A program made the position numbers and the translations under genes. Positions 1 through 7,170 of a stretch of 39,515 bases of DNA are shown in pieces. Position 1 is the first letter of the stretch. Every line of letters starts with the position of its first letter. The notes beneath the pieces are model-generated. The model saw only the letters and a list, made by a program, of their open reading frames with translations, had not been told where the DNA came from and ran no database searches. This stretch comes from Lacihabitans soyangensis (lineage in GTDB: Bacteria; Bacteroidota; Bacteroidia; Cytophagales; Spirosomataceae), in the NCBI RefSeq assembly GCF_024343775.1, contig NZ_RJUF01000026.1, positions 1-39,515 of the forward strand. The letters are read 5' to 3'.

Positions 1-621
1 GGTAAGCTCTGACGTGAAATCAGCGTAGTAATAAGTGGTCTTTAGCTTGGTTTCGGACAATTGCTCCAACACAAACTTAGTTTTCCCTGCCACCCATTTA
101 TCATCTTTTTTGTTTAGTAAAAAACCATAAAACTTAGTGGCAACAGCTGCATCTTTAACTATTCCGAGCCTATATGCCTTGTCGTCACTTTCCCAAATAC
201 CCTCCAAATAGGCCAATTTGGCCAAGTTAGCATTCAGATAGGCTTGAAAACTAGCCTCCGAATTAAACTTTTGGACTGGCACGGCAGCGGCTCTCTTAAG
301 CAATGCATCGGCAGGTTCCGCTGGTACTATTGGATTAATGGTATTTATAAACAAATGTCCGTCCTTGAAAAACTCCGTCCATTCTTTGAGTATGAAATAA
401 CAAGCTGTTGGGTCGGTAACACCTGCAGACTTTTCCTTGACTTTTTTAGAAAGTGCATCGAATGCTGGTTTTGTAGTGGCGTTGACTTTCATGCTAAAAG
501 CACCGTAGTTGTCACGCACTTTTTGATAGATTTCATCAAAATTTTTCTGGCAATTGCAGTCACTTTGGGCGTTTGCAGTGGCGGAAAATAGGACAAGCAA
601 GGCTATTATAAATTGTTTCAT
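1..621 (-). CDS. S41-type secreted peptidase, N-terminal part (cut by window edge)
   Basis: The reading frame starts at the ATG at 621 and stays open to base 1, giving 207 codons with no stop, so the C-terminal part lies outside the window. Residues 1-19 form a signal peptide (hydrophobic IIALLVLF, then ATANAQ), so the product should be exported. The following CNCQKNFDEIY and the later WTEFFKDGHLFI segment resemble the N-terminal helical region that precedes the protease core in Bacteroidota S41 (C-terminal-processing-like) peptidases. A later segment around LEGIWESDDKAYRLGI resembles the beta-rich insert of these proteins. The catalytic Ser/Lys region is not in the window, so peptidase activity cannot be confirmed. 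Family assignment is by recalled similarity only. Confidence 0.6.
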   Translation of the reverse strand, partial: MKQFIIALLVLFSATANAQSDCNCQKNFDEIYQKVRDNYGAFSMKVNATTKPAFDALSKKVKEKSAGVTDPTACYFILKEWTEFFKDGHLFINTINPIVPAEPADALLKRAAAVPVQKFNSEASFQAYLNANLAKLAYLEGIWESDDKAYRLGIVKDAAVATKFYGFLLNKKDDKWVAGKTKFVLEQLSETKLKTTYYYADFTSELT

Positions 622-743
622 ATTAGAAAAATAGTAATTTGGCTAGAAAGCATGAAATCCAAATTCGTGCCTAAATGCTTAGAACAAGAAATAATTTTAA
701 AAATTTGTTATTCAAAGGCCATTTTTCATAGAAAAACAGCATT

Positions 744-1961
744 TTAATCCACTTCAATGTCGTCGCCGCCACCAAGTTCGAGATATTGAATGGGAGCTAT
801 AGCGTTGCCCGCAATACCCTTAATGCTGCCGTACATATCAATGGTGTTGCCAATAACCTTCTCTATTTGCATTTCGCGTTCTTTCCAAATCCTTTGCATG
901 GCTCGCTTCTCTTTATCCAACTCGCTTTTGAGATTGGTAAAACCATCCACAATGGCTTCCATCTGCTGTTTAAACTGACTGCTGGTCAGGAAACTATACA
1001 GCATCCCCATTTTGTCGGCCTTGTTGTCGTTGACTGATTTGGCCATTTGAGTACGTATCAAAATCTCCCTCAAAACAAACACTAAACTCTTGACCTCGTG
1101 GAAACCACATACCCAAACACCCTCTTTTTCACCAAATCTTTCTAATTCTTTCGGCATGGTTTGAGTAACCAACACCGCTATTTCAGCACCCGTTTCACGT
1201 TGGTCGGTCTTAAGTTTTTCTATCCAATCTCCACCGAAATTCTGGGTACGTTTACTCTCAAAAATAATTTTGCCGCAAATTTGCCCAAACTCGTTGATGA
1301 CTGTCTGAATGGCGTCGGCACCACGTTGCCCTTTCTTTATTTCCTCTATTTGGTCATAAGGAAAAGCCTGCGTCAACATAGATTCTATGGCCAGTTCTTG
1401 CACTTCGCCTTGTAGTTGCATGGAGCCCTGGTCGGCTTTTCGTTTCATTTCGTTCACAAGATCTACTTGAGCTTTCAGTTTTTGTTCAAAGTCCTTTTTG
1501 ACCAACTCAAACTCATCGTCTTTACGCTTTTTGGCTGCTTCTTCTATCTCTTTTGTTTTTTCGAGCATCGTTTTTTCGAGCTGAATTTTCATCAATTCCT
1601 GTTGATTTTTCAGTTCTTGCTCTTTTTTCAAAAGCTCAATCTCTTTCTCTCTACTCTGAATTATTAGTTTTTGCTTCTGTTCATTGTCTTCTTTGAGTGC
1701 GGCTAACATCGCTGCATTTTTCTCATCCGAACGTTTTTGGGCTTCGGTTTGGGCTATAGCCCACATTTTTTTCTTTTCTTCTTGTTCAAAAACACGCTTC
1801 TCCTCAGCCATTTTAGCTTTCAACTCCTCTATTTTCAAAGCATTTATTTTTTCTTGGGCTTCGATACCTTTCTTGAGTTCTATTTCTAAATGTTTTTGCA
1901 AAGCTTCGCCAGCATCAAATTGATGGCCGCAGTTAGGACAAGTAGTAAGGTTTTGTTTCAT
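744..1961 (-). CDS. DUF2130 domain protein (coiled coil plus PD-(D/E)XK-like core)
   Basis: This 405-residue protein opens with a zinc-ribbon-like CPNCGH at residues 8-13. A long charged coiled coil rich in K, E and Q follows (about 25-180), then a compact DUF2130 domain (about 185-340). The compact domain has the layout of a PD-(D/E)XK nuclease fold: GAD with D216, then a strand ending FESK with E235 and K237, then W247 and a segment ending AVLVT. From family knowledge DUF2130 is uncharacterised; the nuclease-like fold is my reading of the motif spacing. No signal peptide or membrane segment is seen, so it is probably cytoplasmic. It is flanked by unrelated genes on the same strand with gaps over 100 bases and appears to be transcribed alone. 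Confidence 0.85.
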   Translation of the reverse strand: MKQNLTTCPNCGHQFDAGEALQKHLEIELKKGIEAQEKINALKIEELKAKMAEEKRVFEQEEKKKMWAIAQTEAQKRSDEKNAAMLAALKEDNEQKQKLIIQSREKEIELLKKEQELKNQQELMKIQLEKTMLEKTKEIEEAAKKRKDDEFELVKKDFEQKLKAQVDLVNEMKRKADQGSMQLQGEVQELAIESMLTQAFPYDQIEEIKKGQRGADAIQTVINEFGQICGKIIFESKRTQNFGGDWIEKLKTDQRETGAEIAVLVTQTMPKELERFGEKEGVWVCGFHEVKSLVFVLREILIRTQMAKSVNDNKADKMGMLYSFLTSSQFKQQMEAIVDGFTNLKSELDKEKRAMQRIWKEREMQIEKVIGNTIDMYGSIKGIAGNAIAPIQYLELGGGDDIEVD

Positions 1962-2151
1962 TGCTTATATTTTATCGCTAGGTTGCTAGGACGCAAAGGA
2001 GGAAATCTCCTAATGAGCCTTAAGACATTTCACTTATGATTCAGATGAGTTCTTGAAAAACCCAATTTCACAAAAGTAATGAAAATAAAAAAAGAGTGGT
2101 GGAATGATAAGTAATTTAGCAAAGGGGGAACTCAAAATAGGGAAACAGAAT

Positions 2152-2184
2152 AAAAATGGTGTCTATTGCTCCATAGACACCATT
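2152..2184 (-). terminator. Intrinsic terminator of the FAH hydrolase gene
   Basis: A perfect 12-bp inverted repeat (AATGGTGTCTAT at 2155-2166 and its complement at 2173-2184) encloses a 6-base loop. Read on the minus strand it is followed by a run of five T. It lies 20 bases beyond the stop codon of the FAH-family gene. Confidence 0.85.
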
Positions 2185-2204
2185 ATCTGAACTACATCAA
2201 ACAA

Positions 2205-3053
2205 TCAAGTCCAAGCCACAGCCGTCTGTTTCTGTTGGCCGAGGCCTTCAATTCCCAGCTCAACTACATCCCCAGCTTTAAGGTAAGTCGGTGGTTTGAG
2301 TCCAAGTCCTACACCCGCTGGAGTACCAGTAGATATCACATCACCCGGGAGCAAAGTCATAAAATTGGACAAATAACTTACCACCTGTGGTATATTGAAT
2401 ATCAGATCATTGGTATTAGAATCTTGTAATCTAGTTCCGTTTAGCTCTAGCCAAAGGTGCAAATTATGCGGGTCAGCCACTTCGTCTTTGGTTGCCATAA
2501 ATGGTCCCAAAGGTGCAAATGTATCACATGATTTTCCCTTTACCCATTGGCCTCCACGTTCCAGCTGAAACTCACGCTCTGAGTAGTCGTTATGCAAGGC
2601 ATATCCTGCCACATAGTCCATAGCTGATTCCTCGGTAATGTAAGAGGCTTTTTTGCCAATTATAACCGCTAATTCTACTTCCCAATCCGTTTTTACTGAA
2701 TTTCTTGGAATAATTACATCGTCATTTGGACCACAAAGTGCAGTGGTAGCTTTAAAGAAAACCACAGGTTCTTTCGGCACATCCATACCCGATTCAGCTG
2801 CATGTTTGGCGTAGTTGAGGCCAATACAAATGATTTTAGATGGTCTCGCTACACAAGAACCCAATCTTTCACTTTCCAAAACTTCAGGGCAGTCGTTTGA
2901 TTTCAACCATGCCTCTAATCTTTCTAAACCGTTGGTAGCAAAGAATTTCTCATTATAATCTTCACCAAAAGCACTTACGTCAAGCCTTTTTCCGTCAACT
3001 GTTAAAACTCCTGGTTTTTCGTTTTCAAAAGCTCCAAATCTTATTAATTTCAT
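2205..3053 (-). CDS. Fumarylacetoacetate hydrolase family protein, probable 2,4-diketo-3-deoxy-L-fuconate hydrolase
   Basis: The chosen start at 3053 gives 282 residues beginning MKLIRFG, the usual N-terminus of this subfamily; an in-frame ATG 36 bases upstream would add 12 unconserved residues. The FAH fold is clear from IGLNYAKH (77-84), the metal-binding acids in DWEVEL (E125, E127) and HND (D156), the SCDTFAPLGP loop (175-184), and a late GDVISTGTPAGVG segment. Proteins of this type are often labelled ureidoglycolate lyase. Next to an SDR of the 2-keto-3-deoxy-L-fuconate dehydrogenase type, the more likely role is splitting the diketo acid into pyruvate and lactate in oxidative L-fucose/L-rhamnose breakdown. 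It lies 112 bases downstream of the SDR gene, same strand, and is closed by a strong terminator. Confidence 0.85.
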   Translation of the reverse strand: MKLIRFGAFENEKPGVLTVDGKRLDVSAFGEDYNEKFFATNGLERLEAWLKSNDCPEVLESERLGSCVARPSKIICIGLNYAKHAAESGMDVPKEPVVFFKATTALCGPNDDVIIPRNSVKTDWEVELAVIIGKKASYITEESAMDYVAGYALHNDYSEREFQLERGGQWVKGKSCDTFAPLGPFMATKDEVADPHNLHLWLELNGTRLQDSNTNDLIFNIPQVVSYLSNFMTLLPGDVISTGTPAGVGLGLKPPTYLKAGDVVELGIEGLGQQKQTAVAWT

Positions 3054-3165
3054 ATTTTTTTGTTTTGTACTGCCAAGTTGCCTAGACATGAAAAATTAAA
3101 ATTTCCCAACTTTCAATACTTGGCTTTTTTGAATAAATGTATAGTTTTCAGCGATTTACACGCCA

Positions 3166-3939
3166 TTAATTGTTCAATTTCACAAATCCTCCATCAATCA
3201 CATAGTCGTTTCCTGTTACGAAACTGGCTTCATCGGAGGCCAAATAAACTACCAAAGCTGCTATTTCTTCTGGCTTAGCCATACGTCCTATAGGCTGAGT
3301 TTTTGAAAGTTTTTCAAACATTTCTTTCTCTTTGCCCGGATAATTTTTCTTGATAAATCCATCCACAAAAGGCGTATGCACCCGTGCTGGCGATACGCTG
3401 TTGCAACGGATATTGTCCGCCACATAGTCGCGAGCCACCTGCAAAGTCATGCTATAAATGGCCCCCTTGCTCATTGAATACGCAAACCGGTCAGGTATAC
3501 CTACTGTAGCCGCAATGGACGCCATGTTTATGATTACTCCGCCTTCATTTTTAATCATATATGGAATCACGGCATGCATACAGTTATAAGGACCCTTTAT
3601 ATTGATATTGTATATCTTGTCCATATCGGCCTCTTCTGTGGTTTCTACTGTGCCTATGTGTGCTATTCCGGCATTGTTGACCAAAATATTTATAGGCTGA
3701 ATGGCATTAATTTTGGCCATTTTTCGCATAACAACTTCTTGGTTGGATACGTCCACTTTATGACAATACGCCTTTCCGCCACTGGCATTTATAAGATCTG
3801 CTTCACGCTCAGCAAGGTCAATGTTGAGTTCGAAAATATGCACGGTGGCTCCTTGCTTGGCAAAAGCCCTAGAAATTTCGAGTCCTATACCACTGGCTCC
3901 TCCAGTGACTACTGCTACTTTTTTGTGTAGTTTAAACAT
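3166..3939 (-). CDS. SDR family oxidoreductase, probable 2-keto-3-deoxy-L-fuconate dehydrogenase
   Basis: The start at 3939 gives 257 residues, a classical SDR length; the in-frame ATG 30 bases upstream adds an unlike extension. The glycine motif TGGASGIG is at 12-19, NNAG at 88-91, catalytic Ser at 141, and Tyr154/Lys158 in YSMSK. Glu37 at the end of the second strand suggests NAD rather than NADP. The substrate-loop region PARVHTPFVDGFIKK and the later TQPIGRMAKPEEIA resemble 2-keto-3-deoxy-L-fuconate dehydrogenases. Together with the downstream FAH hydrolase this would be the last two steps of the non-phosphorylating fucose route. Fucose dehydrogenase, lactonase and dehydratase genes are not in this window. 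The family is certain; the substrate is inferred. Confidence 0.85.
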   Translation of the reverse strand: MFKLHKKVAVVTGGASGIGLEISRAFAKQGATVHIFELNIDLAEREADLINASGGKAYCHKVDVSNQEVVMRKMAKINAIQPINILVNNAGIAHIGTVETTEEADMDKIYNINIKGPYNCMHAVIPYMIKNEGGVIINMASIAATVGIPDRFAYSMSKGAIYSMTLQVARDYVADNIRCNSVSPARVHTPFVDGFIKKNYPGKEKEMFEKLSKTQPIGRMAKPEEIAALVVYLASDEASFVTGNDYVIDGGFVKLNN

Positions 3940-4031
3940 CTCATTTTTTGATTTACAGAGAAAACCCAATTTTATCCAAAAATAAGGTAGTTTTTTTGAA
4001 GAAAAAAGTAATTAAAAAAACTCACTCAAAA

Positions 4032-4062
4032 TTTGACTGAATCATTTTTTTATCTAATTTTG
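4032..4062 (+). promoter_or_regulatory. Bacteroidota-type promoter of tRNA-His
   Basis: TTTG at 4032-4035, a 19-base spacer, and TAATTTTG at 4055-4062 match the Bacteroidota consensus TTTG-N19-TAnnTTTG. The tRNA begins 17 bases after the -7 box, so the primary transcript would carry only a short 5' leader. Confidence 0.8.
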
Positions 4063-4078
4063 CACTCCAATTCAATAC

Positions 4079-4153
4079 GGAGGTTATAGCTCAGTTGGTT
4101 AGAGCACTGGTTTGTGGTGCCGGGGGTCGTGGGTTCGAGCCCCATTAGCCTCC
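4079..4153 (+). tRNA. tRNA-His (GTG anticodon)
   Basis: A cloverleaf can be folded by eye. The 7-bp acceptor stem pairs GAGGTTA with TAGCCTC. T8-A9 and a D arm with AGCTCAGTTGGTTAGAGC follow. The anticodon loop is TTGTGGT, with GTG as anticodon. The T arm reads GTGGG-TTCGAGC-CCCAT. G4079 can act as the encoded G-1 opposite discriminator C4153, the hallmark of tRNA-His. The 3' CCA is not encoded. A promoter lies directly upstream and an intrinsic terminator begins 9 bases downstream, so this is a single-gene transcript. Confidence 0.95.
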
Positions 4154-4161
4154 CCGTATAT

Positions 4162-4191
4162 AGCGAGTCTTTTTTAAGGCTCGCTTTTTTT
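4162..4191 (+). terminator. Intrinsic terminator of tRNA-His
   Basis: AGCGAGTCTT (4162-4171) pairs with AAGGCTCGCT (4176-4185), with one G-T pair and a TTTT loop, and is followed by a run of T to 4191. Confidence 0.9.
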
Positions 4192-4383
4192 ATGCTTTTT
4201 TTTATTCAAAAACTTGTATAGGTTGCAGGTACCAGATTTGAGACCCGAATCTTTGAACTAAAGGAATATAATAAATTAAAAACCTCCAAGAACCACCAAA
4301 ACCCTAATAGATTGGTCGGTTTTTGCCTGAAAAATCAAAATTTGATATTTTTTTATGAATTTGTTTTAATAATTCCTTAACAA
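4192..4383. other. Non-coding stretch before the alpha-E promoter
   Basis: AT-rich intergenic DNA with no convincing reading frame. The only structure seen is a short inverted repeat, ATCAAA-a-TTTGAT (4334-4346), 37 bases upstream of the promoter's -33 element. It could be an operator or chance in AT-rich DNA. Confidence 0.4.
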
Positions 4384-4414
4384 TTTGCCTGTATTCAATA
4401 TTTGGGTATATTTG
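4384..4414 (+). promoter_or_regulatory. Bacteroidota-type promoter of the alpha-E/Anbu/transglutaminase operon
   Basis: TTTG at 4384-4387, 19 bases, then TATATTTG at 4407-4414 is a full match to the phylum consensus. The alpha-E start codon is only 23 bases after the -7 box, so the leader is very short. The alpha-E gene is therefore the first gene of the transcript. Confidence 0.8.
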
Positions 4415-4437
4415 AAATATAATAAAACCAAAGAAAA

Positions 4438-5385
4438 ATGTTAAGTAGAGTTGCTAATTCCATCTATTGGATGAATCGCTACATTGAGCGAGTTGAAAAT
4501 TACGCTCGTTTCGTTAGTGTCAACATAAATCTATCGTATGATTTGCCCGGAATGATTTCTGAGCATTGGGGATTGCTGCTCGAAGCCACGCATGACAGAG
4601 ATACTTTTGACAAGCTCTATCCCGAAGAAACCGAAGATAAGATAATTTATTTTATAACCTTTGATTCGCAAAATCCCAACTCCATCTACAATATATTGGG
4701 CAATGCCCGTGAAAACGCCAGAACCGTAAAAGAAACCCTTCCAAAAGAGATTTGGGAGCATTTAAATAGTTTCTATTTGAGTTTCAAGCAATTTTCTACC
4801 AACAAAAAGCTCGATTTTGAGGAGTTGCCGAGATTTTATGAAAACATAAAACAGCAATGTCAGCTATTCGCCGGCATGATAGATGGCACCTTGCTCAGAG
4901 ATGAGGCCTACTATTTTGCAAACATGGGTAAGTTTTTGGAAAGAGCCGACAAAACCTCTAGGTTTTTGGATATTGGGTATTTCAACTTCCAGTCAGTTTC
5001 AGACGTTAAAACTGCCAACCCTCAGGATTTATTGGTCTGGTCAGCCGTATTGAAGTCAGTGAGTGCCTTTAATATGTATCGCCAACAATACAAAAGCCTG
5101 AAACAAGAGAATATCATCGAGTTTTTGATAAAAGACCGAGATTTTCCGAGAGCTATTTGCCATAGCATCAAAAAAGCCGAGTATGCCATATATAGGATTT
5201 CCGGTTCTAGGCCACAAGACAGCTATTCCAACCAAGCCGAGAAAGCCATCACTCAGCTGAAGCATGAGATAGACTTTACGGAAACCAATGAGATTATTAA
5301 ATATGGCTTACACAAATATTTGAATGATTTTCAGGTCAAAAACAACATCATAGACCAAGAAATATTTAAGGTGTATTTTGCCTGA
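4438..5385 (+). CDS. Alpha-E domain protein (DUF403/COG2307)
   Basis: This 315-residue protein begins MLSRVANSIYWMNRYIERVE, the characteristic first helix of alpha-E proteins, and appears helical throughout, with no membrane segment or signal peptide. Length fits the family (about 310). From published genome-context work on amidoligases, alpha-E proteins occur with a circularly permuted ATP-grasp enzyme, a transglutaminase-like protein and Anbu. Together they are thought to make or process a peptide or peptide tag, but no reaction has been shown for this domain. Here it is first in the operon, directly behind a consensus promoter, and the ATP-grasp partner that usually precedes it is absent. 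Anbu follows after 62 bases. Confidence 0.9.
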   Translation: MLSRVANSIYWMNRYIERVENYARFVSVNINLSYDLPGMISEHWGLLLEATHDRDTFDKLYPEETEDKIIYFITFDSQNPNSIYNILGNARENARTVKETLPKEIWEHLNSFYLSFKQFSTNKKLDFEELPRFYENIKQQCQLFAGMIDGTLLRDEAYYFANMGKFLERADKTSRFLDIGYFNFQSVSDVKTANPQDLLVWSAVLKSVSAFNMYRQQYKSLKQENIIEFLIKDRDFPRAICHSIKKAEYAIYRISGSRPQDSYSNQAEKAITQLKHEIDFTETNEIIKYGLHKYLNDFQVKNNIIDQEIFKVYFA

Positions 5386-5447
5386 ATTCGGGGATTTAAT
5401 AGATTGAAAAGACTAAATTTGCATCGAATTATTATCAGAATATCAGA

Positions 5448-6170
5448 ATGACTTTTTGTTTAGGAGTTAAGACAGCCCAGGGTTTAGTGGCCATTTCAGA
5501 CCGAAGAATAACCTCAGGCAGTGAGGTTTCGAGCGAAAAAAAACTATCGGTTCATCAGGTTAAAAACCACTCTTTGTTTATAATGACAGCTGGTTTGAGG
5601 TCAGTAAGAGACAAAGCCATCACTTATTTTCAAGAAGTTCTTGATAAAGAAGACAACAATTTCGATAAGCTTTTTCTTGCGGTTAATGCTTTCGGAACAC
5701 AGCTCAAACGTGTAGCGGCAGAAGACAAAGAGTCTTTAATGAACGCAGGGCTGAGATTTAACCTGTCAGCTATTGTGGGTGGTCAACTTCAAAACGACAA
5801 AGAACACAAGCTGTTTCTGTTGTATCCCGAAGGCAACTGGATAGAAGTTACAGAGGGTTCACAGTTTATAATAATAGGTAATTCGGGCTATGGAAAGCCC
5901 ATTTTATACAGAAACATTAAGTATTCTAGCCCATTTGAGGAAGTTCTGAAACTTGGCTTTTTGGCTTTTGACTCCACACGTGTGAGTGCCAACGACGTGG
6001 ACTTTCCGATTGATGTTTTAATTTACGAAAAAGACAGTTTTAACATTGTGGAACACACTTTCGAAAAACAAGATTTAGAGCATATATCTTATCAATGGAA
6101 CGCTTTACTGAACAATTCTGTGCAAAAACTACCCATAGATTGGATAGATCCTTTACTTAGAAAAAAATAA
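5448..6170 (+). CDS. Anbu-type proteasome-like peptidase (COG3484)
   Basis: This 240-residue protein starts MTFCLGVKT. Removal of Met would expose Thr2, the expected N-terminal nucleophile of the Ntn-hydrolase fold. ISDRR supplies the conserved Asp18, and the EKKLSV segment has Lys31/Lys32 near the position of the proteasome catalytic lysine. Anbu (ancestral beta subunit, also called BPH) forms open-ring cytoplasmic assemblies; its natural substrate is not known. It sits between alpha-E and transglutaminase genes, the typical Anbu neighbourhood, and the transglutaminase start codon follows its stop by one base, which suggests translational coupling. Identification rests on the N-terminal motif and the context. 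Confidence 0.9.
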   Translation: MTFCLGVKTAQGLVAISDRRITSGSEVSSEKKLSVHQVKNHSLFIMTAGLRSVRDKAITYFQEVLDKEDNNFDKLFLAVNAFGTQLKRVAAEDKESLMNAGLRFNLSAIVGGQLQNDKEHKLFLLYPEGNWIEVTEGSQFIIIGNSGYGKPILYRNIKYSSPFEEVLKLGFLAFDSTRVSANDVDFPIDVLIYEKDSFNIVEHTFEKQDLEHISYQWNALLNNSVQKLPIDWIDPLLRKK

Positions 6171-6171
6171 T

Positions 6172-7020
6172 ATGACTTTAGAGGTTGAGCATCAACTAAG
6201 CTATTCGTATTCCGACTATGTGAGCCTCAACCCACATTACTTTTTCTTAAGTCCGAAGCCTACTCCGTATCAGTATTTGGTTAGTCATGAAATGAGTATA
6301 CTCCCTTCGCCTGATTTGCTAAATAAAAACATCGACCAAGAGGGAAATCTTCAGCACGTATGTTTTATCAATCTCAAATTGAAGACCTTCGAGGTAAACT
6401 CAAAGTTTATAATAAAATCAGAAAACTTTAAAGGACTAAACTTTGTATTTTTCCCTTTTGAATGTGCCAAAATACCTTTTGTATATCCCAAAAGGATGGC
6501 AAAATATGTGGAATTTATATTAGCCACCAAGGTAATTTCCGAAGAAGTGAAGGCTTACGCCTTGGCTGCTGCTGAAAGGGCAAACCACAGCACCATTGAT
6601 TTTTTAATGGAAGTAACAACACATATACATAGAAACTTTCGTTATATATCGAGAGAACGAGGTGATGCCGAAAAAGCCGATGATACCTTAAAAAACCAAA
6701 GTGGGTCTTGTAGAGATTTTTCGGTATTTATGATGGAGGTGTGTGCTTCTATGGGTATTCTGGCCAGATTTGTAAGCGGTTATTTATACGGCAGTGAGCT
6801 CCATCAGCATGATCTGCATGCTTGGGTGGAAGTTCTACTTCCAGGAGGTGGTTGGAGAGGATTTGACCCAACAGAAGGTCGGGTAGTGGATAAAAACTAT
6901 ATAGCATTGGCCGCCTCTATAGAATCTGCGGGACTCAATCCAGTACGAGGAACTTTTAGGTCGTCGGGCAATGTTGAATCAGTACTGAACACGCTAGTGA
7001 CCATTAAAGAAATTAGCTAA
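6172..7020 (+). CDS. Transglutaminase-like cysteine protease family protein (COG1305)
   Basis: This 282-residue protein has an N-terminal beta-rich domain (about 1-110) typical of bacterial transglutaminase-like proteins, then the catalytic core. The triad is visible as Cys180 in GSCRDFS, His216 in LHAWVE and Asp232 in GFDPTEG. There is no signal peptide. In Anbu clusters such enzymes are proposed to cleave or form peptide bonds in the same pathway as the alpha-E protein. It is the last gene of the operon. A weak 8-bp inverted repeat with a 45-base gap (7020-7027 and 7073-7080) follows the stop but is not a typical terminator. Confidence 0.9.
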   Translation: MTLEVEHQLSYSYSDYVSLNPHYFFLSPKPTPYQYLVSHEMSILPSPDLLNKNIDQEGNLQHVCFINLKLKTFEVNSKFIIKSENFKGLNFVFFPFECAKIPFVYPKRMAKYVEFILATKVISEEVKAYALAAAERANHSTIDFLMEVTTHIHRNFRYISRERGDAEKADDTLKNQSGSCRDFSVFMMEVCASMGILARFVSGYLYGSELHQHDLHAWVEVLLPGGGWRGFDPTEGRVVDKNYIALAASIESAGLNPVRGTFRSSGNVESVLNTLVTIKEIS

Positions 7021-7170
7021 AATAGCCTTGAGAATGTAATTGGAGGTTTAATTGCGTTTTTAAATTTAACACGGCTATTTCAATTGCTTCTAAATTACTA
7101 TAATTGCTAAAATTATAAGACCAATAAACCAAAAAGTAGTGTTATTTTTGAAACCTAATTTATATTCTAC

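Noticed and set aside
244-591. 115-codon open frame on the plus strand near the left edge
   Set aside because: It is antisense to the signal-peptide-bearing S41-type frame, which continues open to base 1 and better explains the sequence.
7020-7080. Terminator after the transglutaminase gene
   Set aside because: The 8-bp inverted repeat has a 45-base gap and no T-run, so it was not called.
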